Positions 35,349 through 44,164 of a stretch of DNA of 64,000 bases are shown here, in pieces. The DNA is taken from the NCBI GenBank assembly GCA_017746715.1, contig JAGHZQ010000099.1:1-64000 (forward strand), given 5' to 3'. Position numbers and translations under genes: made by a program. Origin of the DNA: Cyanobacteria bacterium SBLK (GTDB lineage Bacteria > Cyanobacteriota > Cyanobacteriia > Cyanobacteriales > Spirulinaceae). Every line of letters starts with the position of its first letter. Within the stretch, counting starts at the first letter, position 1. Below the pieces are notes generated by a model that was not told the origin of the DNA, searched no databases, and saw nothing but the letters and a program-made list of their open reading frames with translations.

Positions 35349-36049
35349 ACAACCCGCAAACCGAAAAAATTCTCAATCCAGTAGCTCAGACTCAAGTTAC
35401 GCAGGATTTATCAGAAAATATTATCCTCACTACCGTGGACGATCTCCACAACTGGGCGAGACTCTCCAGCTTGTGGCCGATGATGTACGGCACTGCTTGC
35501 TGTTTTATTGAATTTGCGGCGATGATTGGCTCTCGCTTCGACTTCGATCGCTTCGGTTTGGTGCCTCGTGCCAGTCCGAGACAAGCGGATTTGATCGTCA
35601 CTGCCGGGACGATTACCATGAAAATGGCTCCGGCTTTGATCCGCCTCTACGAACAAATGCCGGATCCCAAATACGTGATTGCCATGGGAGCCTGTACGAT
35701 TACGGGGGGAATGTTCAGCATGGACTCTCCCAGTGCCGTGCGTGGGGTAGATAAACTCATTCCTGTAGATGTCTATATTCCCGGTTGTCCCCCCCGTCCC
35801 GAGGCGATTATGGATGCGATCGTCAAGTTGCGGAAAAAAGTGGCGAACGAGTCCATCCAAGAACGAGCAACAGTATTGCAACAAACCCATCGCTACTACA
35901 GCACCACCCACAATATGAAAGTTGTGGATCCCATCCTGACGGGGGAATATTTGGCTTCTCCCACTCGCAAAGCCCCACCCCAAGAACTGGCCGCAGCAAT
36001 GGGAATGCCTGTGGCTCTAGAAGAAGCAACCGAAAAAGAGGAGGTTTAA
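35339..36049 (+). CDS. ndhK: NAD(P)H-quinone oxidoreductase subunit K (NuoB type)
   Basis: A 236-aa peripheral subunit holding Fe-S cluster N2. Its cluster cysteines are in GTACCFIEF, in MGACTITGGMF and in GCPPRPE, all intact. The start is ATG 35339, inside the end of ndhC, in preference to a longer frame from 35318. The C-terminal ~45 residues form a charged extension typical of cyanobacterial NdhK. It ends immediately before ndhJ. Confidence 0.97.
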   Translation: MVVNNPQTEKILNPVAQTQVTQDLSENIILTTVDDLHNWARLSSLWPMMYGTACCFIEFAAMIGSRFDFDRFGLVPRASPRQADLIVTAGTITMKMAPALIRLYEQMPDPKYVIAMGACTITGGMFSMDSPSAVRGVDKLIPVDVYIPGCPPRPEAIMDAIVKLRKKVANESIQERATVLQQTHRYYSTTHNMKVVDPILTGEYLASPTRKAPPQELAAAMGMPVALEEATEKEEV

Positions 36050-36553
36050 GTGAGCGAAGAAGAATCTCAAATTGTGGAAGCGGGAAAGGTTTCCAGTTGG
36101 TTAACGGAAAATGGTTTCGGTCATGAAACCTTGGAACGAGACCATTTAGGGATAGAAGTGATTAAAGTCGATCCCGAATTTCTCGTTCCCATTGCCACGG
36201 CACTCTATGCTTATGGTTTTAATCACATGCAATGTCAGGGGGGCTATGATATCGGTCCCGGTAAAGAGTTGGTCAGTTTCTATCATTTGATTAAGATTGA
36301 TGATGATGTCGAGCAACCCGAAGAAATTCGCGTGAAGGTCTTCCTGCCGCGAGACAATCCCACAGTTCCTTCTCTATATTGGATCTGGAAAGGATCGGAC
36401 TGGCAAGAGCGAGAAACTTACGATATGTATGGCATCGTTTATGACGGTCATCCCAATCTCAAACGCTTGTTAATGCCGGAGGATTGGATCGGCTGGCCTC
36501 TGCGAAAAGATTACATTTCACCGGATTTTTACGAGTTACAAGACGCATATTGA
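36050..36553 (+). CDS. ndhJ: NAD(P)H-quinone oxidoreductase subunit J
   Basis: A 167-aa peripheral subunit (NuoC type). FYHLIKIDDD, PTVPSLYWIWKGSDWQERETYDMYGIVYDGHPNL and LRKDYISPDFYELQDAY are family blocks. It starts at GTG 36050, directly next to the ndhK stop, with GAGGAGG just upstream. Its last 51 nt recur in diverged form at 37221-37271. Confidence 0.97.
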   Translation: MSEEESQIVEAGKVSSWLTENGFGHETLERDHLGIEVIKVDPEFLVPIATALYAYGFNHMQCQGGYDIGPGKELVSFYHLIKIDDDVEQPEEIRVKVFLPRDNPTVPSLYWIWKGSDWQERETYDMYGIVYDGHPNLKRLLMPEDWIGWPLRKDYISPDFYELQDAY

Positions 36554-36570
36554 TTGAGACTATAGCTATT

Positions 36571-36610
36571 AATGAGTCGTGGTAGTTATTCCACGACTCA
36601 TTATTTTTTT
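36571..36610 (+). terminator. Terminator of ndhCKJ
   Basis: AATGAGTCGTGG pairs perfectly with CCACGACTCATT around an 8-nt loop and is followed by TATTTTTTT. It lies 17 nt after the ndhJ stop. Confidence 0.92.
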
Positions 36611-36836
36611 GGGGAGACGATCTCTGACAAACGACAATTGCAAATTTTGCTTAAAGTTTCTTGATTAAAATTTATGTAATCTACATAAAAAAACATTGAC
36701 AAGCCATTGAGAGTATGCGAGATTATGAGTGATTTTAAAAGTCCCTTGATTTTAAGGAATGCTCAAACTACTAGGTTGAGACTTGTTCGGGATGAGTCTA
36801 CTCGAAAAACAATTAACAATATAATAGCGAGACAAA

Positions 36837-37196
36837 ATGCAAAAAATTACCAATCGAATCGCCCAATGGTTTGCTCTTTTCGCGATGGTTTTGACTTTCG
36901 CTACAGCGTTTACCCTGTCAGCCAATGCAGCAATGGTCTTTCCAGGAGGCAAGCTCGAAGGTCCACCAATTTGTCCTCAAATCGAGGTTAGCGCTCAACC
37001 ATATTGCAACACTTCAGACGAAACTGGGGAATATGCGATATATTCTGCCGCTAGTCCCCAGCCTTTAACCGATCGCAATTTTGTTCCTTGTTCTCCGCCA
37101 TATGCAATGGATAGCTATTATCCACCTAATGCAGAACAAGTTATCATTATCAATCGAGGCAGGATTCCCCTTAACGTTCAGTTTGTTTGCGACTGA
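36837..37196 (+). CDS. Small secreted Cys-containing protein
   Basis: Protein of 119 aa. A signal peptide (WFALFAMVLTFATAFTLSANA) precedes a mature part of about 85 residues with four Cys (PPICPQ, QPYCNT, FVPCSPP and FVCD at the end). I do not recognise it. It lies between ndhJ with its terminator and a copied ndhJ tail with its own terminator, so it appears to have arrived with that segment. A TTGACA at 36696 may be part of its promoter. Confidence 0.6.
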   Translation: MQKITNRIAQWFALFAMVLTFATAFTLSANAAMVFPGGKLEGPPICPQIEVSAQPYCNTSDETGEYAIYSAASPQPLTDRNFVPCSPPYAMDSYYPPNAEQVIIINRGRIPLNVQFVCD

Positions 37197-37220
37197 TCTG
37201 GGATAGACAATATTCTCATA

Positions 37221-37271
37221 CGAAAGGATTACAGATCGCCGGATTTTTACGAGTTGCAAGACGCTTATTAA
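37221..37271 (+). pseudogene. Duplicated 3' end of ndhJ
   Basis: These 51 nt encode RKDYRSPDFYELQDAY and a stop; the true ndhJ ends RKDYISPDFYELQDAY. Eight or so base differences are mostly silent (AAA/AAG, TCA/TCG, TTA/TTG, GCA/GCT, TGA/TAA). That pattern suggests the copy came from a functional ndhJ of a relative, or from an old duplicate, rather than from fresh decay. No upstream ndhJ sequence is attached. Confidence 0.85.
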
Positions 37272-37277
37272 TTTGGG

Positions 37278-37315
37278 TAATGGGTATGGGAGCAATCTCA
37301 AACCCATTATTTTTA
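37278..37315 (+). terminator. Terminator after the duplicated ndhJ tail
   Basis: TAATGGGT (37278-37285) pairs with ACCCATTA (37302-37309), followed by TTTTTA. Its place relative to the tail copy equals that of the real ndhJ terminator, so the copied unit is tail plus terminator. Confidence 0.7.
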
Positions 37316-37560
37316 TGGTAATTTATAAGATAAAAACGAGTGCTACAAGAGGCGATAAAATTATGAGAAGCGATCGCGAGGGGGGATTGGACATTCAAGA
37401 TGCGATCGCCACAATCAAACAATAGGGTGCATCTCAAATTTGTAAATTTAACTTCAGTTCGGGTTAAGAGTATACGATTGTTATTGATAAATCTTGGTTG
37501 AGAACCATTAAAGATTAATATAAATGCCGACAGCTAAAATTTATCTTTAACGAATCAGGA

Positions 37561-37599
37561 AAAGTGGGACAATCTTAGTTAAGATTGACCACTTTTTTT
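37561..37599 (+). terminator. Hairpin with T tract just before the M41-like gene
   Basis: AAGTGG-CAATCTTA pairs with AAGATTG-CCACTT (one unpaired base on each side), followed by TTTTTT. It ends 17 nt before the start codon at 37616. It is either a terminator of an upstream transcript or a leader attenuator. The spacer 37316-37560 shows no gene I can support beyond a 20-codon frame at 37363. Confidence 0.7.
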
Positions 37600-37615
37600 C
37601 GTTATCACGCGCTGA

Positions 37616-38299
37616 ATGCAACAAACTGCTTTAAATTTAATCGCGATCGCCATTTTCCTGATGACCCTTTCCGTCTTATTGGGTCCATTTCTGCATATTC
37701 CCCCAAGCGTCCCCGCGATCGCGACGTTTTCCGTCCTCGCTTTTCTCACCGCCGATCGCTTCGGCTGGCAGGGAAAGGGTGTCACTTTACTTGTCGATAC
37801 CGTCGCCCGTTTTTCCCCCGAACACCGCGATCGCGTCCTGCGTCACGAAGCGGGGCATTTTTTAACGGCCTATCACCTCGATATCCCCATTCTCGGCTAC
37901 GATTTGACGGCATGGGAAGCATTGAAAAGCGGACAATCGGGGATCGGTGGCGTGCGTTTTAATATCGAAGCCTTGTTGAGAGAGAAAGAAGCGGGAGATC
38001 GCCAACTCTTCTGCGATCGCTTTTGTACGGTTTGGATGGCGGGTATTGCTGCCGAAACCCTCACTTATCAGCAAGCAGAAGGGGGCGGCGACGATCGCCA
38101 AAAAGTCACCGATACCCTCGTGCTTTTGGGCTATCCCGCAAGGGAATCTCGCAATAAGCAACAATGGGGACTCTTACAAGCTAAATCTTTACTCGAGAAG
38201 CACGAAGATACTTATGAAGAATTGGTGAAAGCTATGGCGCAAAGAACTCCCGTGGAGGAATGCTATCGAATTTTGGCAGGGGAGAAAGTTGAGAGTTGA
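37616..38299 (+). CDS. M41-like zinc metalloprotease without AAA domain
   Basis: Protein of 227 aa. Two N-terminal hydrophobic segments are followed by RVLRHEAGHFLTAYHLDIP (about residues 75-93), which has the HEAGH zinc motif of FtsH (M41) peptidases. WMAGIAAETLTY (about 140-151) corresponds to the FtsH helix with G-AAE. No Walker A/B motifs exist, so it cannot unfold substrates by itself. Similar short proteins annotated as ATP-dependent Zn protease occur in cyanobacteria and plastids. The last four residues (KVES) and the stop come from a repeat array. Confidence 0.8.
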   Translation: MQQTALNLIAIAIFLMTLSVLLGPFLHIPPSVPAIATFSVLAFLTADRFGWQGKGVTLLVDTVARFSPEHRDRVLRHEAGHFLTAYHLDIPILGYDLTAWEALKSGQSGIGGVRFNIEALLREKEAGDRQLFCDRFCTVWMAGIAAETLTYQQAEGGGDDRQKVTDTLVLLGYPARESRNKQQWGLLQAKSLLEKHEDTYEELVKAMAQRTPVEECYRILAGEKVES

Positions 38300-38338
38300 C
38301 AGTTGAGAGTTGACAGTTGAGAGTTGAGAGTTGAGAGT
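38288..38338. repeat. GTTGAGA/GTTGACA heptamer array
   Basis: Seven heptamers start within the last codons of the M41-like gene and supply its stop codon. Same family as at 29747 and 55388. Confidence 0.8.
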
Positions 38339-38452
38339 GTTGCGGGTCTCTTTTTTCTTGTTTGGTGCAATATGAACAATCGTATCGTTGTAGTTAGGGT
38401 AGGGCGATCGGTAACTGATAATTAATGAATGAAAATTGATAATCGATCGGTT

Positions 38453-39952
38453 ATGAGTACAAATCCCCAATATATCCTCGCCCTCGACTTAGGCACCACC
38501 GGAAACCGTGCCATTCTCTTCAATAATGATGGCGATGTTGTCGGTCAAGCCTATAAAGAACTGCCGCAATATTACCCTCATCCCGGCTGGTTGGAACATG
38601 ACGGTAGGGAAATTTGGCGGGATACTCGGGAAGCGATCGCCAATGTTCTCGCGCAAACCGATACCAAGGCTTCCCAAATCGGAGCGATCGGCTTGACGGT
38701 ACAGCGCGAAACCTGTTTATTGTGGGATAAAACCACGGGACAACCCTTTCATAAAGCGATCGTTTGGCAAGATCGGCGCACGGCTTCTCTGTGTAACGAA
38801 CTGACGGAACAAGGCAAAGCAGAAGATATTCAAGAACGTACCGGACTCGTTCTAGATGCTTACTTTTCAGCGACCAAATTGGCGTGGTTATTGGACTGGC
38901 TGAAAAAAGAACAACCGGAAGTCAAAATGGAAAATGTTTTAGCGGGAACCGTTGATACTTGGATACTTTGGAACTTAACGGGGGGCAAAGTTCACGCCAC
39001 CGATCGCAGCAATGCCAGTCGCACCATGTTAATGAATTTGGCAACGGGAAATTGGGATAATACCCTCTTGGAATTATTTGGCATTCCCCCTCATATCATG
39101 CCGGAAATTAAGCCTTCAATGGGCACTTTTGGCACGGTCGATCCGGGACTTTTCGGCCAAGAGATTCCCATTACTGCCATTTTCGGCGATCAGCAAGCGG
39201 CATTATTCGCCCATGGCTGCGATCGCCCGGGTTTGCTCAAATGTACCTACGGTACCGGCTGTTTTTTGGTGGCGCAAGCGGGAACGGAACTGACGCGATC
39301 GCAAAACCGCCTTCTCGCAACGGTAGCGTGGACGACGCCAACGGAAACCAAATACGCTCTCGAAGCGGCAATGTTTACCACGGGGGCTTGCATTCAATGG
39401 CTGCGGGATGGGTTGCAGTTGATTCAATCTGCGGCGGAAACGGAATCCTTAGCGCGTTTGGCGGGGGAAAATAAGGGCGTGTACTTCGTCCCGGCATTAA
39501 GCGGTTTGGGCGCACCCCACTGGGATATGAATGCACGGGGATCTTTTCAAGGGATTACCGGGGGAGTGAAGCGAGAACATATGGTGCGATCGGTTTTGGA
39601 ATCCATCGCCTATCAAGTCAAAGAGGCGGTAGAAGCCATGAATAAAGATTCTGCCAACCCCATCTCTCTATTAAAAGTGGATGGCGGTGCTTCGAAAAAT
39701 GACTTTCTCATGCAGTTTCAAGCGGATGTATTGGGGATTCCCGTGGAACGTCCCGCCGTACAGGATGCCACGGCGCAGGGGGCGGCATTTGGGGCAGGTC
39801 TGGCGATTGGCTTTTGGGACGGTTACGAAAGCGTTATCGCCAAGCGACAAGTCGATCGCACTTTTACCCCAGGAGAAGGACAAAAGCAAGCACAAGAAGG
39901 CTTTGAGGTCTGGTTGCGGGCAGTAGAACGGGCAAAAAATTGGGCAAGTTAG
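38453..39952 (+). CDS. glpK: Glycerol kinase
   Basis: Protein of 499 aa (507 if the ATG at 38429 is used; neither start has a good ribosome-binding site). YILALDLGTTGNRAILF is the ATP loop. AIVWQDRRTASLC, FGDQQAALFAHGC, YGTGCFLV and LKVDGGASKNDFLMQFQADVLGIPVERP are glycerol-kinase blocks in the right order. It converts glycerol to glycerol-3-phosphate for lipid synthesis or catabolism. No glpF or glpD is adjacent. Confidence 0.95.
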   Translation: MSTNPQYILALDLGTTGNRAILFNNDGDVVGQAYKELPQYYPHPGWLEHDGREIWRDTREAIANVLAQTDTKASQIGAIGLTVQRETCLLWDKTTGQPFHKAIVWQDRRTASLCNELTEQGKAEDIQERTGLVLDAYFSATKLAWLLDWLKKEQPEVKMENVLAGTVDTWILWNLTGGKVHATDRSNASRTMLMNLATGNWDNTLLELFGIPPHIMPEIKPSMGTFGTVDPGLFGQEIPITAIFGDQQAALFAHGCDRPGLLKCTYGTGCFLVAQAGTELTRSQNRLLATVAWTTPTETKYALEAAMFTTGACIQWLRDGLQLIQSAAETESLARLAGENKGVYFVPALSGLGAPHWDMNARGSFQGITGGVKREHMVRSVLESIAYQVKEAVEAMNKDSANPISLLKVDGGASKNDFLMQFQADVLGIPVERPAVQDATAQGAAFGAGLAIGFWDGYESVIAKRQVDRTFTPGEGQKQAQEGFEVWLRAVERAKNWAS

Positions 39953-39976
39953 CAAATAGCAATCGGCGAATAATTG

Positions 39977-40525
39977 TCAATTTTCGCTATTTGATAATTG
40001 TTCGCCAACGATCGCGTTCATGGAAGGCGTTTTCCCGTTTACATCTAAAACAAATAAATCCTCCAACCAGATCGCCGGAGGTTCTAACAAATGTCTGCCA
40101 ACCACCAGATCGTCAAAATGGTTGATTTTTAAAGTCTCTCGCGCCCATTGCCACAGTCGCCAATACGTATCGAGAGCGGCAATGGTCAGCTCGCCACGCA
40201 ATGCAGCTTTGAGAGTATCGCGATCGAGTCCGGTTTGCTTATAAATTTCTCCGGCCGTCCGTGTTTTTGGGAGGGCGATCGCAATTGTTTCTTCCCAAAC
40301 AAAAGCACTCTTTTGTCCTTGATAATCGCAATATAATTTTTGCAGCTTGATCAGTGTTTTTACGGTAATTCGGTTGATTTGTTTTTCCCGAATGCCTTTT
40401 AACGTCGGATATCTAATTTGTCCATCGCAGTCTCTAAATACTTCGCGGACTGTTTTTTTTTCCCACCACAAAAGCGCAATCACCACGGATTTCCTCGATC
40501 GAACTAACTGAGGAAATTTTCTCAT
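39977..40525 (-). CDS. Hypothetical protein with helix-turn-helix-like segments
   Basis: Protein of 182 aa, not recognised. AGEIYKQTGLDRDTLKAALRGELTIAALDTYWRLWQWA (about residues 94-131) looks like a helix-turn-helix of the Xre type. An earlier stretch, TLKGIREKQINRITVKTLIKLQKLYCDY, has a similar pattern, so there may be two copies. The C-terminus (LLEPPAIWLEDLFVLDVNG) is hydrophobic. It is divergent from the histidine kinase gene, and the two share a spacer with a strong inverted repeat, which suits a regulator. Confidence 0.6.
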   Translation of the reverse strand: MRKFPQLVRSRKSVVIALLWWEKKTVREVFRDCDGQIRYPTLKGIREKQINRITVKTLIKLQKLYCDYQGQKSAFVWEETIAIALPKTRTAGEIYKQTGLDRDTLKAALRGELTIAALDTYWRLWQWARETLKINHFDDLVVGRHLLEPPAIWLEDLFVLDVNGKTPSMNAIVGEQLSNSEN

Positions 40526-40582
40526 ATTGCGTGTGATTTATATCACTAACTATGGGTATTTATGGAGATTTCGTGACAAAAT

Positions 40583-40615
40583 AAACAAATATTTACACGA
40601 GATAAATATTTGTTT
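40583..40615. promoter_or_regulatory. Perfect 13-bp AT-rich inverted repeat
   Basis: AAACAAATATTTA (40583-40595) is the exact complement of TAAATATTTGTTT (40603-40615) around a 7-nt loop. It lies 57 nt from the HTH-like gene start and about 180 nt from the kinase start. It could be an operator for the HTH-like protein or an RNA hairpin. Confidence 0.55.
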
Positions 40616-40796
40616 ACACAATGCAAACAAAATTCATTACGCCTAGGCTTGACGGAGAGTTTTCTGTGAATTATAAAGAAAATATAAAGAAGTGAGAGTT
40701 ATGTCGTCGCTATCAATAGCGAACGATGGATTCAAAGTAGTATCAAGATCTTTCTAAGGATCTTTCTTAAATTCGTGTATCTACAATTAGCACAGG

Positions 40797-42608
40797 ATGA
40801 TAACTATGCTTCCCAATACCTTGAGTCCCCTAAAGAAAGTCAATCTCTTCGATCGCATTCGTTTTAGCGATCGTATATCGGAGAAGGGCAAACTTAGAAC
40901 CGTACAGCGATGGGGGAGTACGATTTGTTACTCGCGCACATCGCCCCATTCTGTCGATCTTTCCATTGGCGTTCAATGCGAAGATGGGACGATATACCAA
41001 ATTAGCGATGCTGATATTATCGATCGCTTGCCTGCAAAACAGACCATTCAGCCTAAATTTAATTTGGGTAATCTCGTGCGAGTCGAAGGGTTGAATAATC
41101 TTTGTTTTGTCGAAGGAGTTGGGTTATCTTTCCAAGGCGATCGCGATATTTTGGGAGTCTCTTACGATCTTTCACTGCTTGACAGCCAACAAAACCAAAT
41201 TTTACCTGACGTACGCGAACATCAATTACAAGATCCCCAAGAACTGCTGAAAACTCCTCGGATTGCGTCTACTTGCCAACAGTTTCTTGTTGACGAAGCA
41301 ATACTCTTCAGTCAAGAAATTGAAAACAGGAATACGGTTTCTGAAATTATTGAAATTCTCGGTCAGCGTTGTAGCGATCGCTTTGAGGTTCGGTTTGCTT
41401 ATTTAACCCCAACGATTTATCCAGAACATTTTCCGATTGCGGAATCTTCCTTTTTACGCGAGAAAATTCAAGCAACCCAAACCATTTACGTTCGCGATAC
41501 CGAAAAACTAGCAAACTGTTTTGGAGGCGATCGCTGGAATTTCTCGACAGAAGGGGGAATCGCTTTTATTCGCACCTTACAATCGGCGGATATTCGCTCG
41601 TTATTATGCGTCCCTTTTCGCTCCAATTTGGGACATATTGGTGCTCTTGCTCTGTTTGATTCTCACCCCCGTCCGTGGGAAAATGAATCTTTATTTCTCC
41701 GTTCGATTTTAACGACTTTAGCTGCCGCGATCGATCGCGGTAATTTATTGGCAACAGAAAAAGCCGTGGAGAAAACAATCGCCGCACAAGCAGAAACTTT
41801 AGTTAAGGAACGTATCGAAGCCCAGAAAAAAATTGCTCAACAAGAAAAAATGGCAGCCTTGGGACAATTAATTGCCGGAATCGCCCATGAAATCAACAAT
41901 CCTCTCAATTTTATTAAAGCGAATCTCAGCCCCATTTCTTATTACAGTCAAGATGTTCTCGAACTGGCTCAACGCTGTCGCGATCGCTGTTCTTCTCCCG
42001 ATATTCAGGATTATATTGAAGAAATCGATCTCGACTTTTTAATCGAGGATTTTCCCAAAATTATTGATTCTATGAAACAGGGTTGCGATCGCGTCAGCAA
42101 TCTTGTTAATTCTTTGCGCTTATTCTCCCGAGGGCAGATCGAATATCCGAGTTCCTTTGAAATAGAACAAGGGCTAGAAAATACCCTCACGATTTTGCAA
42201 GGAAAATTAAATCATGGCATTCTGGTTAAGCGAAACTATGGAAATTTACCAGCGATCGATTGTTACGCCGGACAACTCAAGCGAGCGTTGATGAACATTC
42301 TTAGTAATGCGATCGATGCGTTAGAAAATTGCAAGAATCCGCAAATAGAGATTACTACGCAGATAGAGGGAGAAAATGTAATGATTTCAATTCGCGATAA
42401 TGGTGTAGGAATTCCTGATGATGCGCGATCGCGCATTTTCGATCCCTTTTTTACCACCAAACCCGTTGGGAAAGGAACGGGTTTGGGGTTATCTATCAGC
42501 CATCAAATTATTGTCGAAAAACACGGTGGGATATTAGAATGTTTTTCGGAACTTGGCTGCGGAACGGAGTTTCGCATTACTATTCCTGCAAATCATCTTG
42601 AAGATTAA
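40797..42608 (+). CDS. GAF-domain sensor histidine kinase
   Basis: Protein of 603 aa (600 from the ATG at 40806). An N-terminal region of ~150 residues of unknown type is followed by a GAF domain (about 165-320), a short coiled-coil and a kinase core. His364 is the phospho-acceptor in IAGIAHEINNPLNF. N, G1 and G2 boxes are RALMNILSNAIDAL, IRDNGVGIPDD and GKGTGLGLSISHQI. No membrane segment, so it senses a cytosolic or bilin-type signal. The GAF lacks an obvious bilin-binding Cys pattern (DIRSLLCVPF has one Cys). No cognate response regulator is adjacent. Confidence 0.9.
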   Translation: MITMLPNTLSPLKKVNLFDRIRFSDRISEKGKLRTVQRWGSTICYSRTSPHSVDLSIGVQCEDGTIYQISDADIIDRLPAKQTIQPKFNLGNLVRVEGLNNLCFVEGVGLSFQGDRDILGVSYDLSLLDSQQNQILPDVREHQLQDPQELLKTPRIASTCQQFLVDEAILFSQEIENRNTVSEIIEILGQRCSDRFEVRFAYLTPTIYPEHFPIAESSFLREKIQATQTIYVRDTEKLANCFGGDRWNFSTEGGIAFIRTLQSADIRSLLCVPFRSNLGHIGALALFDSHPRPWENESLFLRSILTTLAAAIDRGNLLATEKAVEKTIAAQAETLVKERIEAQKKIAQQEKMAALGQLIAGIAHEINNPLNFIKANLSPISYYSQDVLELAQRCRDRCSSPDIQDYIEEIDLDFLIEDFPKIIDSMKQGCDRVSNLVNSLRLFSRGQIEYPSSFEIEQGLENTLTILQGKLNHGILVKRNYGNLPAIDCYAGQLKRALMNILSNAIDALENCKNPQIEITTQIEGENVMISIRDNGVGIPDDARSRIFDPFFTTKPVGKGTGLGLSISHQIIVEKHGGILECFSELGCGTEFRITIPANHLED

Positions 42609-42622
42609 AAAATATGCGAACG

Positions 42623-43951
42623 TCAGTGTTCGGAATGGATATAATCTTTAAAGTAGAATCGAGGTTTGAGGCGATAGTGCAACCAACTCCATCCCCCCAA
42701 ACTCGATATGCAAACAAAGATAAGGCTTAATCTCCAAAACAATCCCGCGACATTCGGTAACGCTACTAGCCCCAAAATGCTACCAATCGCCGCAATAATT
42801 AAGATTATCTCAAGGTATTGAATCGCTTTTAGCGCACCTCGACAACTCTGACAAAGTTGCGTGTGTTGAGTGTAGCGATCGAGTAAAACTTCTCGGGGAC
42901 GAGGACGCGGATCGAATGCTTGAATTTGCTCTAAAGTCCACGGTAGTTTTCCTTCACAATAGCGATCGAACCAACGACGAAACTCAATGACCAAGCGATC
43001 GGCTCTCGTGGGCATCACATAAGCAGAAGACCAAGTTTGACCCGCATGCCTGCTGTGGAGATAGCGTTCTTGATAGTGCAGCAAAACCATATCGCTATCG
43101 AGAACCGCGTTCCGCTCGCGAATATGATTGAACCAACGCGGGGTCAATCGGTGCAGCCGTTTGGCAAAGTTACGCGGGAACTGAGCGACAATGCGGGACT
43201 GACCGGGTTGCCTCGGAATGCAATACGTCACGAGTCCGAGTTGGCGATTTTCCCCCAGTTTGAGGGCATACTCCAAACGACAAGGAGGCTCGAAAGTAAT
43301 CTGGCTTGGAAGTCGTCCCTCGGATTTTGCCTCGATTAGATCGGGGGTAGATATCAGGATTTCGATCGCTAGAGGGGTAGCACGATCGCGATTTCCTTGA
43401 ATTCCGTGATGTGCAAAGGGGACGTGACTGGGATCGACGAGATTTTCTACCAGTGTGGACCAGTCATACTCTAAGTCCCGTACCATGGATTTCCAGACAA
43501 ATCCTCCTTCGCGATCGCACTGAGGTGATAAAGGTAAGGGGCGATCGCTGGCTAAGTGGGATGAAGGTTCGTCGGGCCAAATCCACAGAAGTCCCTGCCC
43601 TTCTTGGACGGGTAAAACCGTAGCACAGAATTGTGAGTTTTTCTCATTGGGAGGATTGCGATCGCTCTGAGGAATGCGCTGGCATTTTCCCTTGGCATCA
43701 AATTGCCATCCGTGGTAACTACACATTAGATTACCGGTTTTTTCATCGATACGCCCTTCACTGAGAGGAGCAAGACGGTGAGGACAAATATCGAGGAAAG
43801 CCACAAAGCCTTGTTCTGGGGATTTCCAAACCACAATCGGCCGCCCCACAAGAGTAACCCGATAAGGCTGGCGATCGGGGACATCTTCAATAGGCGCGAT
43901 CGGATACCACTGTTGGAAAAAGTCAAATTGAGCCGATTCGGGTGCGTTCAT
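42623..43951 (-). CDS. PaO/Tic55-like Rieske oxygenase
   Basis: Protein of 442 aa. The Rieske 2Fe-2S ligands are CPHRLAPLSEG and CSYHGW (about residues 52-84). The mononuclear iron site is NLVDPSHVPFAHHG (about 165-178). Two C-terminal membrane segments and a CxxC motif (LCQSCRG) place it with pheophorbide a oxygenase, Tic55 and chlorophyllide a oxygenase relatives. Its role is probably in chlorophyll breakdown or related oxygenation at the membrane; the substrate cannot be read. Confidence 0.88.
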   Translation of the reverse strand: MNAPESAQFDFFQQWYPIAPIEDVPDRQPYRVTLVGRPIVVWKSPEQGFVAFLDICPHRLAPLSEGRIDEKTGNLMCSYHGWQFDAKGKCQRIPQSDRNPPNEKNSQFCATVLPVQEGQGLLWIWPDEPSSHLASDRPLPLSPQCDREGGFVWKSMVRDLEYDWSTLVENLVDPSHVPFAHHGIQGNRDRATPLAIEILISTPDLIEAKSEGRLPSQITFEPPCRLEYALKLGENRQLGLVTYCIPRQPGQSRIVAQFPRNFAKRLHRLTPRWFNHIRERNAVLDSDMVLLHYQERYLHSRHAGQTWSSAYVMPTRADRLVIEFRRWFDRYCEGKLPWTLEQIQAFDPRPRPREVLLDRYTQHTQLCQSCRGALKAIQYLEIILIIAAIGSILGLVALPNVAGLFWRLSLIFVCISSLGGWSWLHYRLKPRFYFKDYIHSEH

Positions 43952-44164
43952 TCTAAGTCGGAACGGGAATAATTGCAGACACTTTCAAGTTACCAGATGA
44001 GGGTAAAACTGTTAAATCCTCATTCCGCAGGTTCTTATCGGCGATTGCTATAGTCAGAATTCAGTATTTTCGTTCTGCGTGAATAGAATGCGATCGCTTT
44101 TTCATGTCTTCAATCTTGTTTGATCTCCAGTTTTGAGATCGCTCGGACGAGGGACATTCTTTCT

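Noticed and set aside
35411..35983. 190-codon minus-strand frame opposite ndhK
   Set aside because: Antisense to ndhK, whose Fe-S motifs prove the other strand codes.
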